A stretch of DNA of 43,949 nucleotides from a virus. The stretch is from IMG/VR virus record IMGVR_UViG_3300010885_026620, positions 1 to 43,949 of that record; one strand, given 5' to 3'. A program made the position numbers and the translations under genes. The notes beneath the pieces were generated by a model. The model had not been told where the DNA came from, did not search any database, and saw only the letters and a program-made list of their open reading frames with translations. Shown here piece by piece: positions 25,932-32,635 of this stretch (within the stretch, counting starts at the first letter, position 1; the number at the start of each line of letters is the position of its first letter).

Positions 25932-26431
25932 AAAAATACAAACACATACTACTCTACTTTATTCTATTTGCTCTTATAGGCTGCATGACTGACCGAACGG
26001 CAATAATGAAAGTACTAACTAACTCGAAGTCATTCGATACGGTAGGTCACGTTTATACACGTTTGCACCCTTGCAGCAATGACACTATAATTAAGGGTAG
26101 TGATACTATCTACAAGCATGATACCACCGTTCAATCATTCTCATTTGTTGATACTGTTACAAACTCAAAACACGATACTACTATTATACGACTTCGCACA
26201 CTTGCAACAGTCCACGATACAATCGATATAAGAGACAATCAGATATTAGATGACAATACTACACTAAGGTCAGCAAATAGCACACTACAAGCACTATACA
26301 TCGATAGTAATAATCGTATTGGTGAATGTAACAAAACGATAGATAAATGGCAATTTTGGGCGATACTATTAGGCGTTATTGCAGGTTTAGCGGCTATTGG
26401 GTTAATTTTTAAAAGTAGTAGGATATTATGA
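25928..26431 (+). CDS. Unimolecular-spanin-like lipoprotein
   Basis: The 167 residues combine a lipoprotein signal (hydrophobic core ending L-I-G-C, with C19 as the lipidated residue) with a C-terminal transmembrane segment (about 143-161, 'FWAILLGVIAGLAAIGLIF') and a short basic end. A protein anchored in the outer membrane by lipid and in the inner membrane by its C-terminus is the definition of a u-spanin. The centre has repeated D-T-x segments ('SDTIYKHDTTV', 'KHDTTI', 'VHDTIDI') typical of such periplasmic spacers. It would fuse the two membranes in the last step of lysis. Confidence 0.72.
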   Translation: MKKYKHILLYFILFALIGCMTDRTAIMKVLTNSKSFDTVGHVYTRLHPCSNDTIIKGSDTIYKHDTTVQSFSFVDTVTNSKHDTTIIRLRTLATVHDTIDIRDNQILDDNTTLRSANSTLQALYIDSNNRIGECNKTIDKWQFWAILLGVIAGLAAIGLIFKSSRIL

Positions 26432-26628
26432 ATACAATAATAGAAGAAATTAAGAAAGATTTTAGTGGTAGTGACGATTATTTAAGTGGTGTTAATGATG
26501 GCTTATATCAGTTGAATGAGTTTTTGAAAGGTAACCATGAATTATGTATAGTTGATTACGATAAAGAACAAATTAAAACACATCAAATAGTAGCATTTAT
26601 GAAATTAAAAACATCTGAACATATTTAA
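26428..26628 (+). CDS. Hypothetical protein between spanin and lysin
   Basis: The 66 residues start 'MNTIIEEIKKDFSGSDDYLS', acidic overall and mostly helical. The gene overlaps the spanin gene by four bases (ATGA) and ends two bases before the DUF5675 gene. No known motif. Confidence 0.5.
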   Translation: MNTIIEEIKKDFSGSDDYLSGVNDGLYQLNEFLKGNHELCIVDYDKEQIKTHQIVAFMKLKTSEHI

Positions 26629-26630
26629 TT

Positions 26631-27074
26631 ATGACAAACAAACTATTAGTTAAAGCAATAATTAAAACAGAAGAAAGTACAATAAGCCGCTTATACATTA
26701 ACGGACATTTTGAGTGCTACATTCTCGAAGATAAGGATAGGGGCTTAAAACAATCTATGCCTTTAGCTGAATTGCAAAAGTTAAAAGAGCCGACTAAAAC
26801 TGCTATTCCTGAAGGTACTTATCAAGTGCAAACCTCTTTCAGTAATCGGTTTCAAAAGGTTTTGCCTATACTTTTAAACGTTGGGGCATTCGATGGAATC
26901 CGCATCCATCCAGGCAATAAATCAAAAGACACGGAAGGCTGCCTATTACCCGGTACAGGAATTGCTAAAGACATGGTTACTGAAAGCCGCATTGCTTTTG
27001 AATCGTTTTTTATCAAGTTGAAAAATATGCTTGCAAATGGAACGGTTGAAATTACTTTTGATAGGACGGTATAA
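26631..27074 (+). CDS. DUF5675-family protein, endolysin candidate
   Basis: The 147 residues show the DUF5675 signature 'IRIHPGNKSKDTEGCLLPG' (H93, D100, C104), preceded by 'TAIPEGTYQV'. The H...D-T-x-G-C arrangement resembles the catalytic H/C pair of L,D-transpeptidase-like folds, so a peptidoglycan-active role is plausible. Members are frequent in Bacteroidota phages next to lysis genes, as here. No other endolysin is visible in the window. Confidence 0.72.
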   Translation: MTNKLLVKAIIKTEESTISRLYINGHFECYILEDKDRGLKQSMPLAELQKLKEPTKTAIPEGTYQVQTSFSNRFQKVLPILLNVGAFDGIRIHPGNKSKDTEGCLLPGTGIAKDMVTESRIAFESFFIKLKNMLANGTVEITFDRTV

Positions 27075-27105
27075 AAACAAAGCCACCCCTAAAAAGAGAT
27101 GGCTA

Positions 27106-27132
27106 CTAAGGTTTAATAACCCTAGCTTTTTT
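27106..27132 (+). terminator. Intrinsic terminator at the end of the late region
   Basis: CTAAGGTT (27106-27113) pairs with AACCCTAG (27118-27125) with one mismatch and a four-base loop, followed by CTTTTTT. It closes the plus-strand late region before the convergent minus-strand genes. Confidence 0.65.
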
Positions 27133-27157
27133 CGTGGCAGCACTTAGCCGTCACGAG

Positions 27158-27358
27158 TTAATAAATTTTACAACTTACATGAAGACTATATTTATAACCT
27201 TTTGCCCAATGTCTACCCTTAGTGACACGCAATAACCGAACTTTAAACCAAAGATGTTTTATTTGAGTAGTGCAGTTGTTTAGTTGCGTTGCTTGCTTAA
27301 AATGCTTGTCTTTATAGCCTTTAAATTCTCGATTGAAAGAACGAGGGTTGATTATCAT
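27158..27358 (-). CDS. Basic hypothetical protein, last gene of the minus-strand operon
   Basis: The 66 residues are strongly basic. The C-terminal half contains 'LLRVTKGRHWAKGY', which resembles 'KKVTKGIHWHENSF' in the neighbouring 27361-27600 product. The two genes may share a short motif by duplication. No known domain. Confidence 0.45.
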   Translation of the reverse strand: MIINPRSFNREFKGYKDKHFKQATQLNNCTTQIKHLWFKVRLLRVTKGRHWAKGYKYSLHVSCKIY

Positions 27359-27360
27359 TG

Positions 27361-27600
27361 TTAATTAAAATTATAAGTGTTAAAATGTTCGATAATATAA
27401 CTAAAACTATTCTCATGCCAATGTATGCCTTTTGTAACTTTCTTCATTCTTTTAACTGAATCATACAGCTTACTATTGTAGAATTTGCACATTTCAAATC
27501 TTTCAGGGTAATATCCACATAAACTACATATCTGATAATCGTAATCAATCTCATCATAAGTCCTGCCACAATTAGGGCATGATTCATATATTTTACTCAT
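27361..27600 (-). CDS. Zinc-ribbon-like small protein
   Basis: The 79 residues begin with two CxxC knuckles (C8/C11 and C25/C28) that could bind one zinc ion, followed by a basic helical tail with 'KKVTKGIHWHENSF'. The gene overlaps its upstream neighbour by four bases. DNA, RNA or protein binding is possible; no function is assigned. Confidence 0.55.
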   Translation of the reverse strand: MSKIYESCPNCGRTYDEIDYDYQICSLCGYYPERFEMCKFYNSKLYDSVKRMKKVTKGIHWHENSFSYIIEHFNTYNFN

Positions 27601-27884
27601 AGCGTTGCTTTTAATTGTTCAATAATACTCAATAATTGCTTACCGTACACTTGATTACTGAATGCAGCGAGTTGTATATCTTCTTTGATTGAAGTTATTA
27701 CGTTATCGAGTACATTAGGTTCATCTGGCATAGTTATTCTTTGTTCGTTGATTGATTGAAAGAATAAATCATCAAAATATTCCCCATTATTATACCAAAC
27801 AAGCCCTGTGTAATACCTGCATACATAAACATTATTTTTTAATTTACACCAATACCAACCTTGTTTGCGTTTATTATTGTCCAT
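27597..27884 (-). CDS. Hypothetical protein with W/Y-rich N-terminal beta domain
   Basis: I use the ATG at 27884 (95 residues, 'MDNNKRKQGWYWCKLKNNVY') rather than the one at 27971, because the W/Y-rich strands start there and the longer form would bury most of the upstream gene. Such 'GWYWCKLK...CRYYTGLVWYNN' domains are frequent in small phage accessory proteins. The C-terminal half is helical. Confidence 0.5.
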   Translation of the reverse strand: MDNNKRKQGWYWCKLKNNVYVCRYYTGLVWYNNGEYFDDLFFQSINEQRITMPDEPNVLDNVITSIKEDIQLAAFSNQVYGKQLLSIIEQLKATL

Positions 27885-28098
27885 TGTTATAATTTTTATT
27901 GTAATATTCCGCTCCCAATTCGGGCAAAAATTCAATTTTTTCAAAAGGTTGCGGCATCCACTTAGCGGCATCTATTATTTGCTGCTTTTCAATTTCTAAA
28001 CAATCCCTTTTCAATAAGGTATAAAAACTAAAAGTTTCAATACTCATGTTGTGTTCGATATTCTCACAAAATATTTGTAGTGCTGTTTTATTTTCCAT
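27874..28098 (-). CDS. Hypothetical protein with E-x-x-Q-I-I-D-A motif
   Basis: The 74 residues are acidic and helical: 'LEIEKQQIIDAAKWM' in the middle and 'GAEYYNKNY' near the end. This pairing (an E-K-x-Q-I-I-D-A helix, then E-Y-Y-N) is common in Bacteroidota phages, function unknown. It overlaps both neighbouring genes by 11 bases. Confidence 0.55.
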   Translation of the reverse strand: MENKTALQIFCENIEHNMSIETFSFYTLLKRDCLEIEKQQIIDAAKWMPQPFEKIEFLPELGAEYYNKNYNNGQ

Positions 28099-28243
28099 TG
28101 TTACTATATATTATTATTGAATAAACAGCATTCCAAACTCCTAAACCAATAAAACAACTACCTATGTGAGTAGTATTTGACAAGTATATAAGTTCAAGGA
28201 GTACTATGTTAATGATGAAATGAAATGATACTTTATTTGTCAT
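28088..28243 (-). CDS. 51-residue membrane microprotein
   Basis: The ATG (28243-28241) overlaps the upstream stop as ATGA and the stop lies inside the start of the next gene. The product begins 'MTNKVSFHFIINIVLLELIY' and has a second hydrophobic stretch 'GSCFIGLGVWNAVYSIIIY', so two membrane passes. It fills what would otherwise be a 140-base gap. Family unknown. Confidence 0.6.
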   Translation of the reverse strand: MTNKVSFHFIINIVLLELIYLSNTTHIGSCFIGLGVWNAVYSIIIYSNNGK

Positions 28244-28872
28244 AATTCTACGTTTAATTCTTTGCCTGTTAAAAAATAAAATACATTTTGTAAAGTGTGC
28301 AAATACTTTACTTCAGTATTGCCACCAATCCAATCAACAAAAAAAGAATTGTGCCTAATCATTAAGGCAAATGAAAAGTTTGCATAACATTCTTTCAATT
28401 CGCCAAAATCAATCCTGTTTGTTTTTTCAAACCCACATTTTAACAGTATATATTCTGTTAGGGGGATAGGTCCAATTGCATTATAGTTTACATTTTCCCC
28501 TTTACTTGCAATTATTAATTTATTTTTAAGTGTAGTTACCTTTAAAAAAGTTTCATCTAAGGGGCATTTTACATAATTCCCTATTCTCAATTCTTTACTT
28601 TCAATCATTGTAGTTAATAAACCTAATTGTTCAAAAAAATTACCTCTATTGTTATTTATGAAATTTATTGTATTTAATTTGCTACCAATGTAAACTATTC
28701 TATCTTGTTGCATAACATAACATTCAGAGTAATAAAATGGTAAAGGCAAAATAAAATTTCTTCTTAATAAATCCATATCATCATGTACATGAAGTTCTAA
28801 GTTACTATCAATTTCTTTGATGATAACTTTTTTATATCTATCAACTACTTCTTGTGGTATTTTATTATTCAT
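28240..28872 (-). CDS. Accessory protein with common 'ELRIGNYV...PIPLTEYILLKCGF' domain
   Basis: The 210 residues appear to be two parts. Residues 1-88 are unfamiliar. Residues about 90-210 follow a pattern widespread in Bacteroidota phages: 'SKELRIGNYVKCPLD', 'IGPIPLTEYILLKCGFEK', then 'VKYLHTLQNVFYFLTGKEL'. This second part usually occurs alone, so the gene may be a fusion. The function of the domain is unknown. Confidence 0.6.
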   Translation of the reverse strand: MNNKIPQEVVDRYKKVIIKEIDSNLELHVHDDMDLLRRNFILPLPFYYSECYVMQQDRIVYIGSKLNTINFINNNRGNFFEQLGLLTTMIESKELRIGNYVKCPLDETFLKVTTLKNKLIIASKGENVNYNAIGPIPLTEYILLKCGFEKTNRIDFGELKECYANFSFALMIRHNSFFVDWIGGNTEVKYLHTLQNVFYFLTGKELNVEL

Positions 28873-29149
28873 CTTTGTTTATTTTAATTGGTGATACTAT
28901 ATAATCATTTTTATCAATAGGCTTCAATCCATCCCATTTGCTGCCTTTATTAAGGTAATCTCTGTGAATGCTACCTTTACTCCAAGCGTCCGACAACAAC
29001 GGGGTAACGGGGAATATTTTATTTTTTACTAATTGTAAAGACTTTACTTCCGATTGATAACCTCTATTTTTATAATACTTTATTTCGCCATCTAACCACT
29101 CCAAATCAATACATCCGATTTGAGAGGGTAATAGTTCTTTATTTTCCAT
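28865..29149 (-). CDS. Hypothetical protein
   Basis: The 94 residues contain 'SQIGCIDLEWLDGEIKYYKN', helical, and a C-terminal 'WDGLKPIDKNDYIVSPIK'. It overlaps the genes on both sides by 8-11 bases. No known motif. Confidence 0.5.
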   Translation of the reverse strand: MENKELLPSQIGCIDLEWLDGEIKYYKNRGYQSEVKSLQLVKNKIFPVTPLLSDAWSKGSIHRDYLNKGSKWDGLKPIDKNDYIVSPIKINKDE

Positions 29150-29483
29150 TAAATTCTATATTTTCATTATTCAATAAGGCTTCAATTATTGTTTCTACAA
29201 GTTCCCTTTTTTCGGGGGTTAATAGGTGCAGCAGGTTGTAAATGTTATCTATTGCTAATACATCACTTTGCCACTCATTATTGATGCCGTCCTTAACTTC
29301 ACGAGGGAAATCGAAAGATAAATGAGTAAGGAAGTTATCTTTCAATAATTCAATCCTATCTATCAATGTACTTTGTACTTGTCTTTTAAAAGTTGTATGT
29401 GACATTGATTTCACAACTTCAAAATTTAATTGTGCTTTTCTCAAATGGTGAAAGCCTTGTACTATGTTTGATGTTTCTGCCAT
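29139..29483 (-). CDS. Helical hypothetical protein with conserved leader motif
   Basis: The 114 residues are helical ('IVQGFHHLRKAQLNFEVVK', 'TPEKRELVETIIEALLN'). The start ATG is preceded by TTAAGATT, the leader motif shared by seven genes here. A minus-strand terminator lies just upstream, so this gene begins a new translation or transcription unit. No known domain. Confidence 0.55.
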   Translation of the reverse strand: MAETSNIVQGFHHLRKAQLNFEVVKSMSHTTFKRQVQSTLIDRIELLKDNFLTHLSFDFPREVKDGINNEWQSDVLAIDNIYNLLHLLTPEKRELVETIIEALLNNENIEFNGK

Positions 29484-29495
29484 AATCTTAATGTT

Positions 29496-29527
29496 TTTAA
29501 AAAGAGGCAGCAGTAGAAACTGCCGCC
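29496..29527 (-). terminator. Minus-strand intrinsic terminator inside the accessory operon
   Basis: On the minus strand GGCGGCAGT pairs with ACTGCTGCC around a TTTC loop (29527-29506), one mismatch, followed by TCTTTTT. It ends the upstream accessory genes (29540 and above); expression of the genes below it needs read-through or another start. Confidence 0.78.
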
Positions 29528-29539
29528 GTATGTACTCAA

Positions 29540-29794
29540 TTATTTGTTGTATTCTTTGATAATTTTTGTCTCAATATCATCGTAGTTATCATTTAACCAC
29601 GTTTGAACACGGCTAGCATATTCATCGGGTACTTTCTCAAACTCAATGTTTTCTACTACTTCGTAAGTCTTAATAGTAGGTAGGTATTTTGCACCCCAAT
29701 ATTCCCCACCGTCTTCGCCTGTTTGCTCGGTGGTAACGTCACCGTAAAAAGTGACTTCTAGTAATTCGTCTATGTACTCAATAATTGATGCCAT
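29540..29794 (-). CDS. Acidic hypothetical protein
   Basis: The 84 residues are very acidic ('TTEQTGEDGGEYWG', 'DNYDDIETKI'). The stop is directly before the terminator at 29527, and the start overlaps the previous stop by one base. Small acidic phage proteins sometimes mimic DNA, but nothing specific supports this here. Confidence 0.5.
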   Translation of the reverse strand: MASIIEYIDELLEVTFYGDVTTEQTGEDGGEYWGAKYLPTIKTYEVVENIEFEKVPDEYASRVQTWLNDNYDDIETKIIKEYNK

Positions 29795-29991
29795 TATAAA
29801 CGGTTTTTTAAATGTTCGTTAATTTGTTTTTCTGTTAGTTGATTGAGTAGTGAATCAATACCATCAACGCTATCAAGTATTTGCGATAAAATACTCTCAT
29901 AATCTACGTTTGTACAAGTTACTTGTAGTACTCTTTTACGGTCACTGTGTGACTTAATTTGTGCATTTTCGCACTCGAATGTAATGTCCAT
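29794..29991 (-). CDS. Hypothetical protein with conserved leader motif
   Basis: The 65 residues start 'MDITFECENAQIKSHSDRKR' and end with a helical 'LLNQLTEKQINEHLKNRL'. TTAAGATT precedes the ATG at 29991. No known domain. Confidence 0.5.
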   Translation of the reverse strand: MDITFECENAQIKSHSDRKRVLQVTCTNVDYESILSQILDSVDGIDSLLNQLTEKQINEHLKNRL

Positions 29992-30000
29992 AATCTTAAT

Positions 30001-30099
30001 TTAAAAGTTATCGTTATCGTTTGAGATAGGCAAAGAAAAATATCTTACTCCTATCATTTCTGCTACTATTAGCAAGGTAATCGTTATTGTAATCCACAT
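30001..30099 (-). CDS. 32-residue membrane microprotein
   Basis: A short ORF fills the gap between the hexapeptide gene (stop two bases upstream) and the 29991 start. The product begins 'MWITITITLLIVAEMIGVRY' and ends in a polar D-N tail, so one N-terminal membrane helix. Tight spacing supports it; function unknown. Confidence 0.5.
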   Translation of the reverse strand: MWITITITLLIVAEMIGVRYFSLPISNDNDNF

Positions 30100-30101
30100 G
30101 A

Positions 30102-30797
30102 TTAAGGGTTTAAATGATTGTGAAATTGACGAATTGCGTTAATATAGTATTCGTATTCTTTTATTTGTTCTCCCGAATAATTATGTTTTATACCGATAAT
30201 TTTAAAATTAGTCTCCCATTCTGAAATAGTAAAAGACTGACATCCTATTTGTATTTTATCTTCACCCCAATAATAAACTGAATGATTTGAACCACAAAAA
30301 AACAAAGTTTTGACTTTTACATTATCACCTATTTCGCTATTATAACCTATTACACTATTATAACCTATTCGGCTATTATCACCTATTTCGCTATTAGAAC
30401 CTATTCGGCTATTAGAACCTATTGCACTATTATAACCTATTACACTATTAGAACCTATTACACTATTATCACCTATTACACTATTAGAACCTATTACACT
30501 ATTATCACCTATTCGGCTATTATCACCTATTTCGCTATTATAACCTATTACACTATTAGAACCTATTCGGCTATTAGAACCTATTACACTATTATAACCT
30601 ATTCGGCTATTATCACCTATTTCGCTATTATAACCTATTACACTATTATCACCTATTCGGCTATTATCACCTATTTCGCTATTAGAACCTATTGATATAT
30701 TTCTTTCTTTTAACTCATTCGATATATTCTCAAATGTTTCATACTCGAAAGGTTCATAACCTTTACCATTAACCCATAATCTTAATACTTTTTTCAT
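30102..30797 (-). CDS. Left-handed beta-helix (hexapeptide repeat) protein
   Basis: The 231 residues have a short N-terminal cap, then 20 consecutive six-residue units of the form [S/D/Y]-N-S-[V/E/R/A]-I-G (residues 38-157), then a 70-residue C-terminal domain ('VKTLFFCGSNHSVYYWGED' onward). Hexapeptide repeats with a small aliphatic residue every sixth position form left-handed beta helices; 20 units give nearly seven turns. The family includes acyltransferases, but their catalytic histidine loops are absent, so an enzyme is doubtful. The units are nearly identical at DNA level, implying recent expansion or recombination. Confidence 0.8.
   Translation of the reverse strand: MKKVLRLWVNGKGYEPFEYETFENISNELKERNISIGSNSEIGDNSRIGDNSVIGYNSEIGDNSRIGYNSVIGSNSRIGSNSVIGYNSEIGDNSRIGDNSVIGSNSVIGDNSVIGSNSVIGYNSAIGSNSRIGSNSEIGDNSRIGYNSVIGYNSEIGDNVKVKTLFFCGSNHSVYYWGEDKIQIGCQSFTISEWETNFKIIGIKHNYSGEQIKEYEYYINAIRQFHNHLNP
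30327..30686 (-). repeat. Twenty 18-bp tandem repeats coding the hexapeptides
   Basis: On the plus strand the unit reads CTATTA[G/T]AACC... in 18-bp steps, with variation confined to the codons for S/D/Y and V/E/R/A. The tract is exactly 360 bases. Such arrays change length easily by slippage or recombination. Confidence 0.92.
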
Positions 30798-30818
30798 TTT
30801 TGTTTTATTTATTTTTGT

Positions 30819-31010
30819 TTATAAAATGCCTGTTATTTGTTCAGTATGTAGTGATTCTATTTGCTTACACAAATTTACTATTTCTTCATTGTACTTTGCA
30901 ACCTGTGATTTATAGAAATTCGAGCCTTCAAGTACATTGTTATTTCGTGTAAAGTCATTGTACATTTCAGCCTTCTTTTCAAGTTGCTTAATTAGTTGTA
31001 CGTTCTGCAT
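30819..31010 (-). CDS. Coiled-coil hypothetical protein
   Basis: The 63 residues form a long amphipathic helix ('LIKQLEKKAEMYNDF', 'KYNEEIVNLCKQIESL'). It overlaps the upstream 52-residue gene by 23 bases. No known family. Confidence 0.5.
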   Translation of the reverse strand: MQNVQLIKQLEKKAEMYNDFTRNNNVLEGSNFYKSQVAKYNEEIVNLCKQIESLHTEQITGIL

Positions 31011-31146
31011 TATATTGCTTTTTAAGGTGATTAACTTGTTGCCTTAAATAGACAACTTTTTTGTCATTTCTAGGCACTTCTTTGAGTGCATCTTCCAATA
31101 GTTCGGGAAGGAAAGTTTGTCGGTAATACTGTAGTAATTCTTTCAT
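30988..31146 (-). CDS. 52-residue helical protein
   Basis: A short ORF from the ATG at 31146 encodes 'MKELLQYYRQTFLPELLEDA' followed by a basic helical half ('KKVVYLRQQVNHLKKQY'). It overlaps the next gene by 23 bases and follows a hairpin at 31161. Size and composition fit a small nucleic-acid or protein-binding helix; function unknown. Confidence 0.5.
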   Translation of the reverse strand: MKELLQYYRQTFLPELLEDALKEVPRNDKKVVYLRQQVNHLKKQYNAERTTN

Positions 31147-31160
31147 ATAGTTAAATTTGT

Positions 31161-31181
31161 AGGCGGTTGTTTATGCCGCCT
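31161..31181 (-). terminator. Hairpin, weak terminator candidate
   Basis: AGGCGG (31161-31166) and CCGCCT (31176-31181) form a perfect 6-bp GC-rich stem. On the minus strand it follows the 31193 gene but is followed by ACAAATTT, not a clean T-run, so it may stop transcription weakly or only shape the mRNA. Confidence 0.4.
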
Positions 31182-31192
31182 GTGTGATGGGA

Positions 31193-31354
31193 TTAAGCTT
31201 GTATTTTTTTTGCTAATATTGACAAGTCTTTGTTTGACATAAATATCAAATCAAAAAAAGTTTTTATTTCTACTTTTTTATTTGATACCTGATTTATTTT
31301 AGTTAGTATTTTATTAACTAAAACTTTTTTATTTTCAAATGTCGCTTGTGTCAT
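31193..31354 (-). CDS. Small protein with strong promoter and conserved leader
   Basis: I start at the ATG at 31354 (53 residues, 'MTQATFENKKVLVNKILTKI') because TTAAGATT precedes it and a promoter lies at 31389-31418; the ORF upstream would overlap this promoter. Its N-terminus resembles that of the plus-strand 41891 gene ('MAQATLNISKVL'). Lysine-rich and helical, function unknown. Confidence 0.6.
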   Translation of the reverse strand: MTQATFENKKVLVNKILTKINQVSNKKVEIKTFFDLIFMSNKDLSILAKKIQA

Positions 31355-31388
31355 AATCTTAAATTTTTTATTTGTTACTAATGAGACA

Positions 31389-31418
31389 CAAATATATAAC
31401 TTATTTGATAACAACAAG
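31389..31418 (-). promoter_or_regulatory. Minus-strand promoter, CTTG-N18-TATATTTG
   Basis: On the minus strand the -7 element TATATTTG occupies 31396-31389 and CTTG (31418-31415) lies 18 bases upstream. It drives the 31354 gene and probably the downstream accessory genes. Confidence 0.7.
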
Positions 31419-31507
31419 TTTATTTGCAAATATTTTTGGATTATTTTTTAATCAATAATACAATCAATTCAATTATGCAAATTATAACGGATAATTTTAT
31501 TAGTCTA

Positions 31508-31714
31508 TCATTCGCTTTTTTGTAGCCCATTACTTTCTATTTTACTCGGATTTTGTGGGTAAGGCAACTCAGGGCGTTTGCCTTTGGGGTAGGCGATGCA
31601 AAGGGTATGAAGTGAAAAATATGTTTTAACTCTATCATATCCTAATACAACATGAGTACCATTTACTTTGCAATATTGTATAAAAATGTCATTTTCTTTT
31701 ATTCTTGCTACCAT
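31508..31714 (-). CDS. Hypothetical protein
   Basis: The 68 residues start 'MVARIKENDIFIQYCKVNGT' and have a beta-rich first half and a proline-rich end ('PELPYPQNPSKIES'). It is the last gene before the 31389 promoter. No known domain. Confidence 0.5.
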   Translation of the reverse strand: MVARIKENDIFIQYCKVNGTHVVLGYDRVKTYFSLHTLCIAYPKGKRPELPYPQNPSKIESNGLQKSE

Positions 31715-31718
31715 ACAT

Positions 31719-31943
31719 TTAATTTTCTAAAAGTTCAAAAATATCTTTACTACTATTACCTAACAATACTGCAATACAACTAAGTGCATCTATCTTAGTC
31801 AATGAGCCTTTGCAGCTATTTTTATTAATAAGTAGTTGAACGTTCCATTCTGACATGGGCTTATTCTTACTCAATGCCTCCGCTATTTTAAGCCTTACAT
31901 CACGGTTGTTAATGCGTTCGATAACGCTTTGTTTTAATTTCAT
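31719..31943 (-). CDS. Small HTH-like DNA-binding candidate
   Basis: The 74 residues, 'MKLKQSVIERINNRDVRLKI' to 'LTKIDALSCIAVLLGNSSKD', match a pattern in small phage regulators: R-I-N-x-x-x-V-R-x-x-I-A, a central helix pair and an L-T-K-x-x-A-L helix. A Cro-like role is plausible but not proven. The ATG overlaps the upstream stop as ATGA. Confidence 0.5.
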   Translation of the reverse strand: MKLKQSVIERINNRDVRLKIAEALSKNKPMSEWNVQLLINKNSCKGSLTKIDALSCIAVLLGNSSKDIFELLEN

Positions 31944-32227
31944 AAATTCAAATTGGTTATACTGTTTGATAATAATGTTAATGACTTTTCAATAGGCTCG
32001 TTTAAAATAGCGTACTCAATTCGCACCCTATCATTTATGTAAGTCCACTCCTTTATATGCTGCCACTTAGAGCGGTCAATATCTCGGTAAACTATCCAAA
32101 CATCAAAAAGAAAGTCTCTTGAATGTTCGGCACTCATTCCGTAATATTCAATATGTAACAAGTCCATTATTAGACGGTACTTTAATCCTGCGAATTTTGC
32201 TAGGGTTTTGATTTGTTGATTAGTCAT
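31940..32227 (-). CDS. Hypothetical protein, second gene of the early minus operon
   Basis: I use the ATG at 32227 (95 residues, 'MTNQQIKTLAKFAGLKYRLI'), one base after the GNAT stop, instead of 32293, which would lie inside the GNAT gene. The sequence is helical with aromatic residues and no known motif. Confidence 0.5.
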   Translation of the reverse strand: MTNQQIKTLAKFAGLKYRLIMDLLHIEYYGMSAEHSRDFLFDVWIVYRDIDRSKWQHIKEWTYINDRVRIEYAILNEPIEKSLTLLSNSITNLNL

Positions 32228-32228
32228 A

Positions 32229-32516
32229 TTAATAAGGATTATTTTGCATTTCAAAACCAAAATCATTACTTCCTGCAACAACTTCAAATCCAAAAAATTT
32301 ATAAAAATCTACTAACTTTTCAGTTGAAACGCTATCATCCTGACCGTAAGCATGAAGGCTGATAAATTTGCCGTAATTATCTGACATAAATTTTTTCATT
32401 GCTTTTTTTGCAAACCCTTGTCCACGATATAAGGTAGATACTTCAATCATATATATTATTATTTCGTCTTCTTCTATACTATATGTAATAACGCAATTTT
32501 CTGTTTCTTGTCTCAT
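32229..32516 (-). CDS. GNAT-family N-acetyltransferase
   Basis: The 95 residues show the GNAT acetyl-CoA signature: a strand 'IIIYMIEVSTLYRGQGFAKK' (motif A, R-x-x-G-x-A) and, later, 'FYKFFGFEVVAG' (motif B). It is short for the family but includes both core motifs. The substrate is unknown; it could modify a host protein or small molecule. It is the promoter-proximal gene of the minus-strand early operon. Confidence 0.75.
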   Translation of the reverse strand: MRQETENCVITYSIEEDEIIIYMIEVSTLYRGQGFAKKAMKKFMSDNYGKFISLHAYGQDDSVSTEKLVDFYKFFGFEVVAGSNDFGFEMQNNPY

Positions 32517-32534
32517 ATCCTTAATAACTTTTTA

Positions 32535-32564
32535 CAAATATATACAATCTTTTTAAATTCCAAA
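32535..32564 (-). promoter_or_regulatory. Early promoter of the minus-strand accessory operon
   Basis: Minus strand TATATTTG (32542-32535) with TTTG (32564-32561) 18 bases upstream. It sits back to back with the plus-strand promoter, in the 120-bp region between the two diverging operons. Confidence 0.75.
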
Positions 32565-32581
32565 ATAAATTTGCAAAAATA

Positions 32582-32612
32582 TTTGTTTTATATTTTTAGA
32601 GTTGTATATTTG
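32582..32612 (+). promoter_or_regulatory. Early promoter of the replication/recombination operon
   Basis: TTTG (32582-32585), exactly 19 bases, then TATATTTG (32605-32612): a perfect match to the Bacteroidota consensus. It is the strongest promoter prediction in the window. The leader of about 20 bases ends in the TTAAGATT motif before the ATG at 32636. Confidence 0.85.
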
Positions 32613-32635
32613 CACTTCACAAAACAATTAAGATT

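Noticed and set aside
30327-30686. Regular 18-bp repeats as a CRISPR array or minisatellite
   Set aside because: No spacers of constant length between identical repeats, and the frame codes a clean hexapeptide series.
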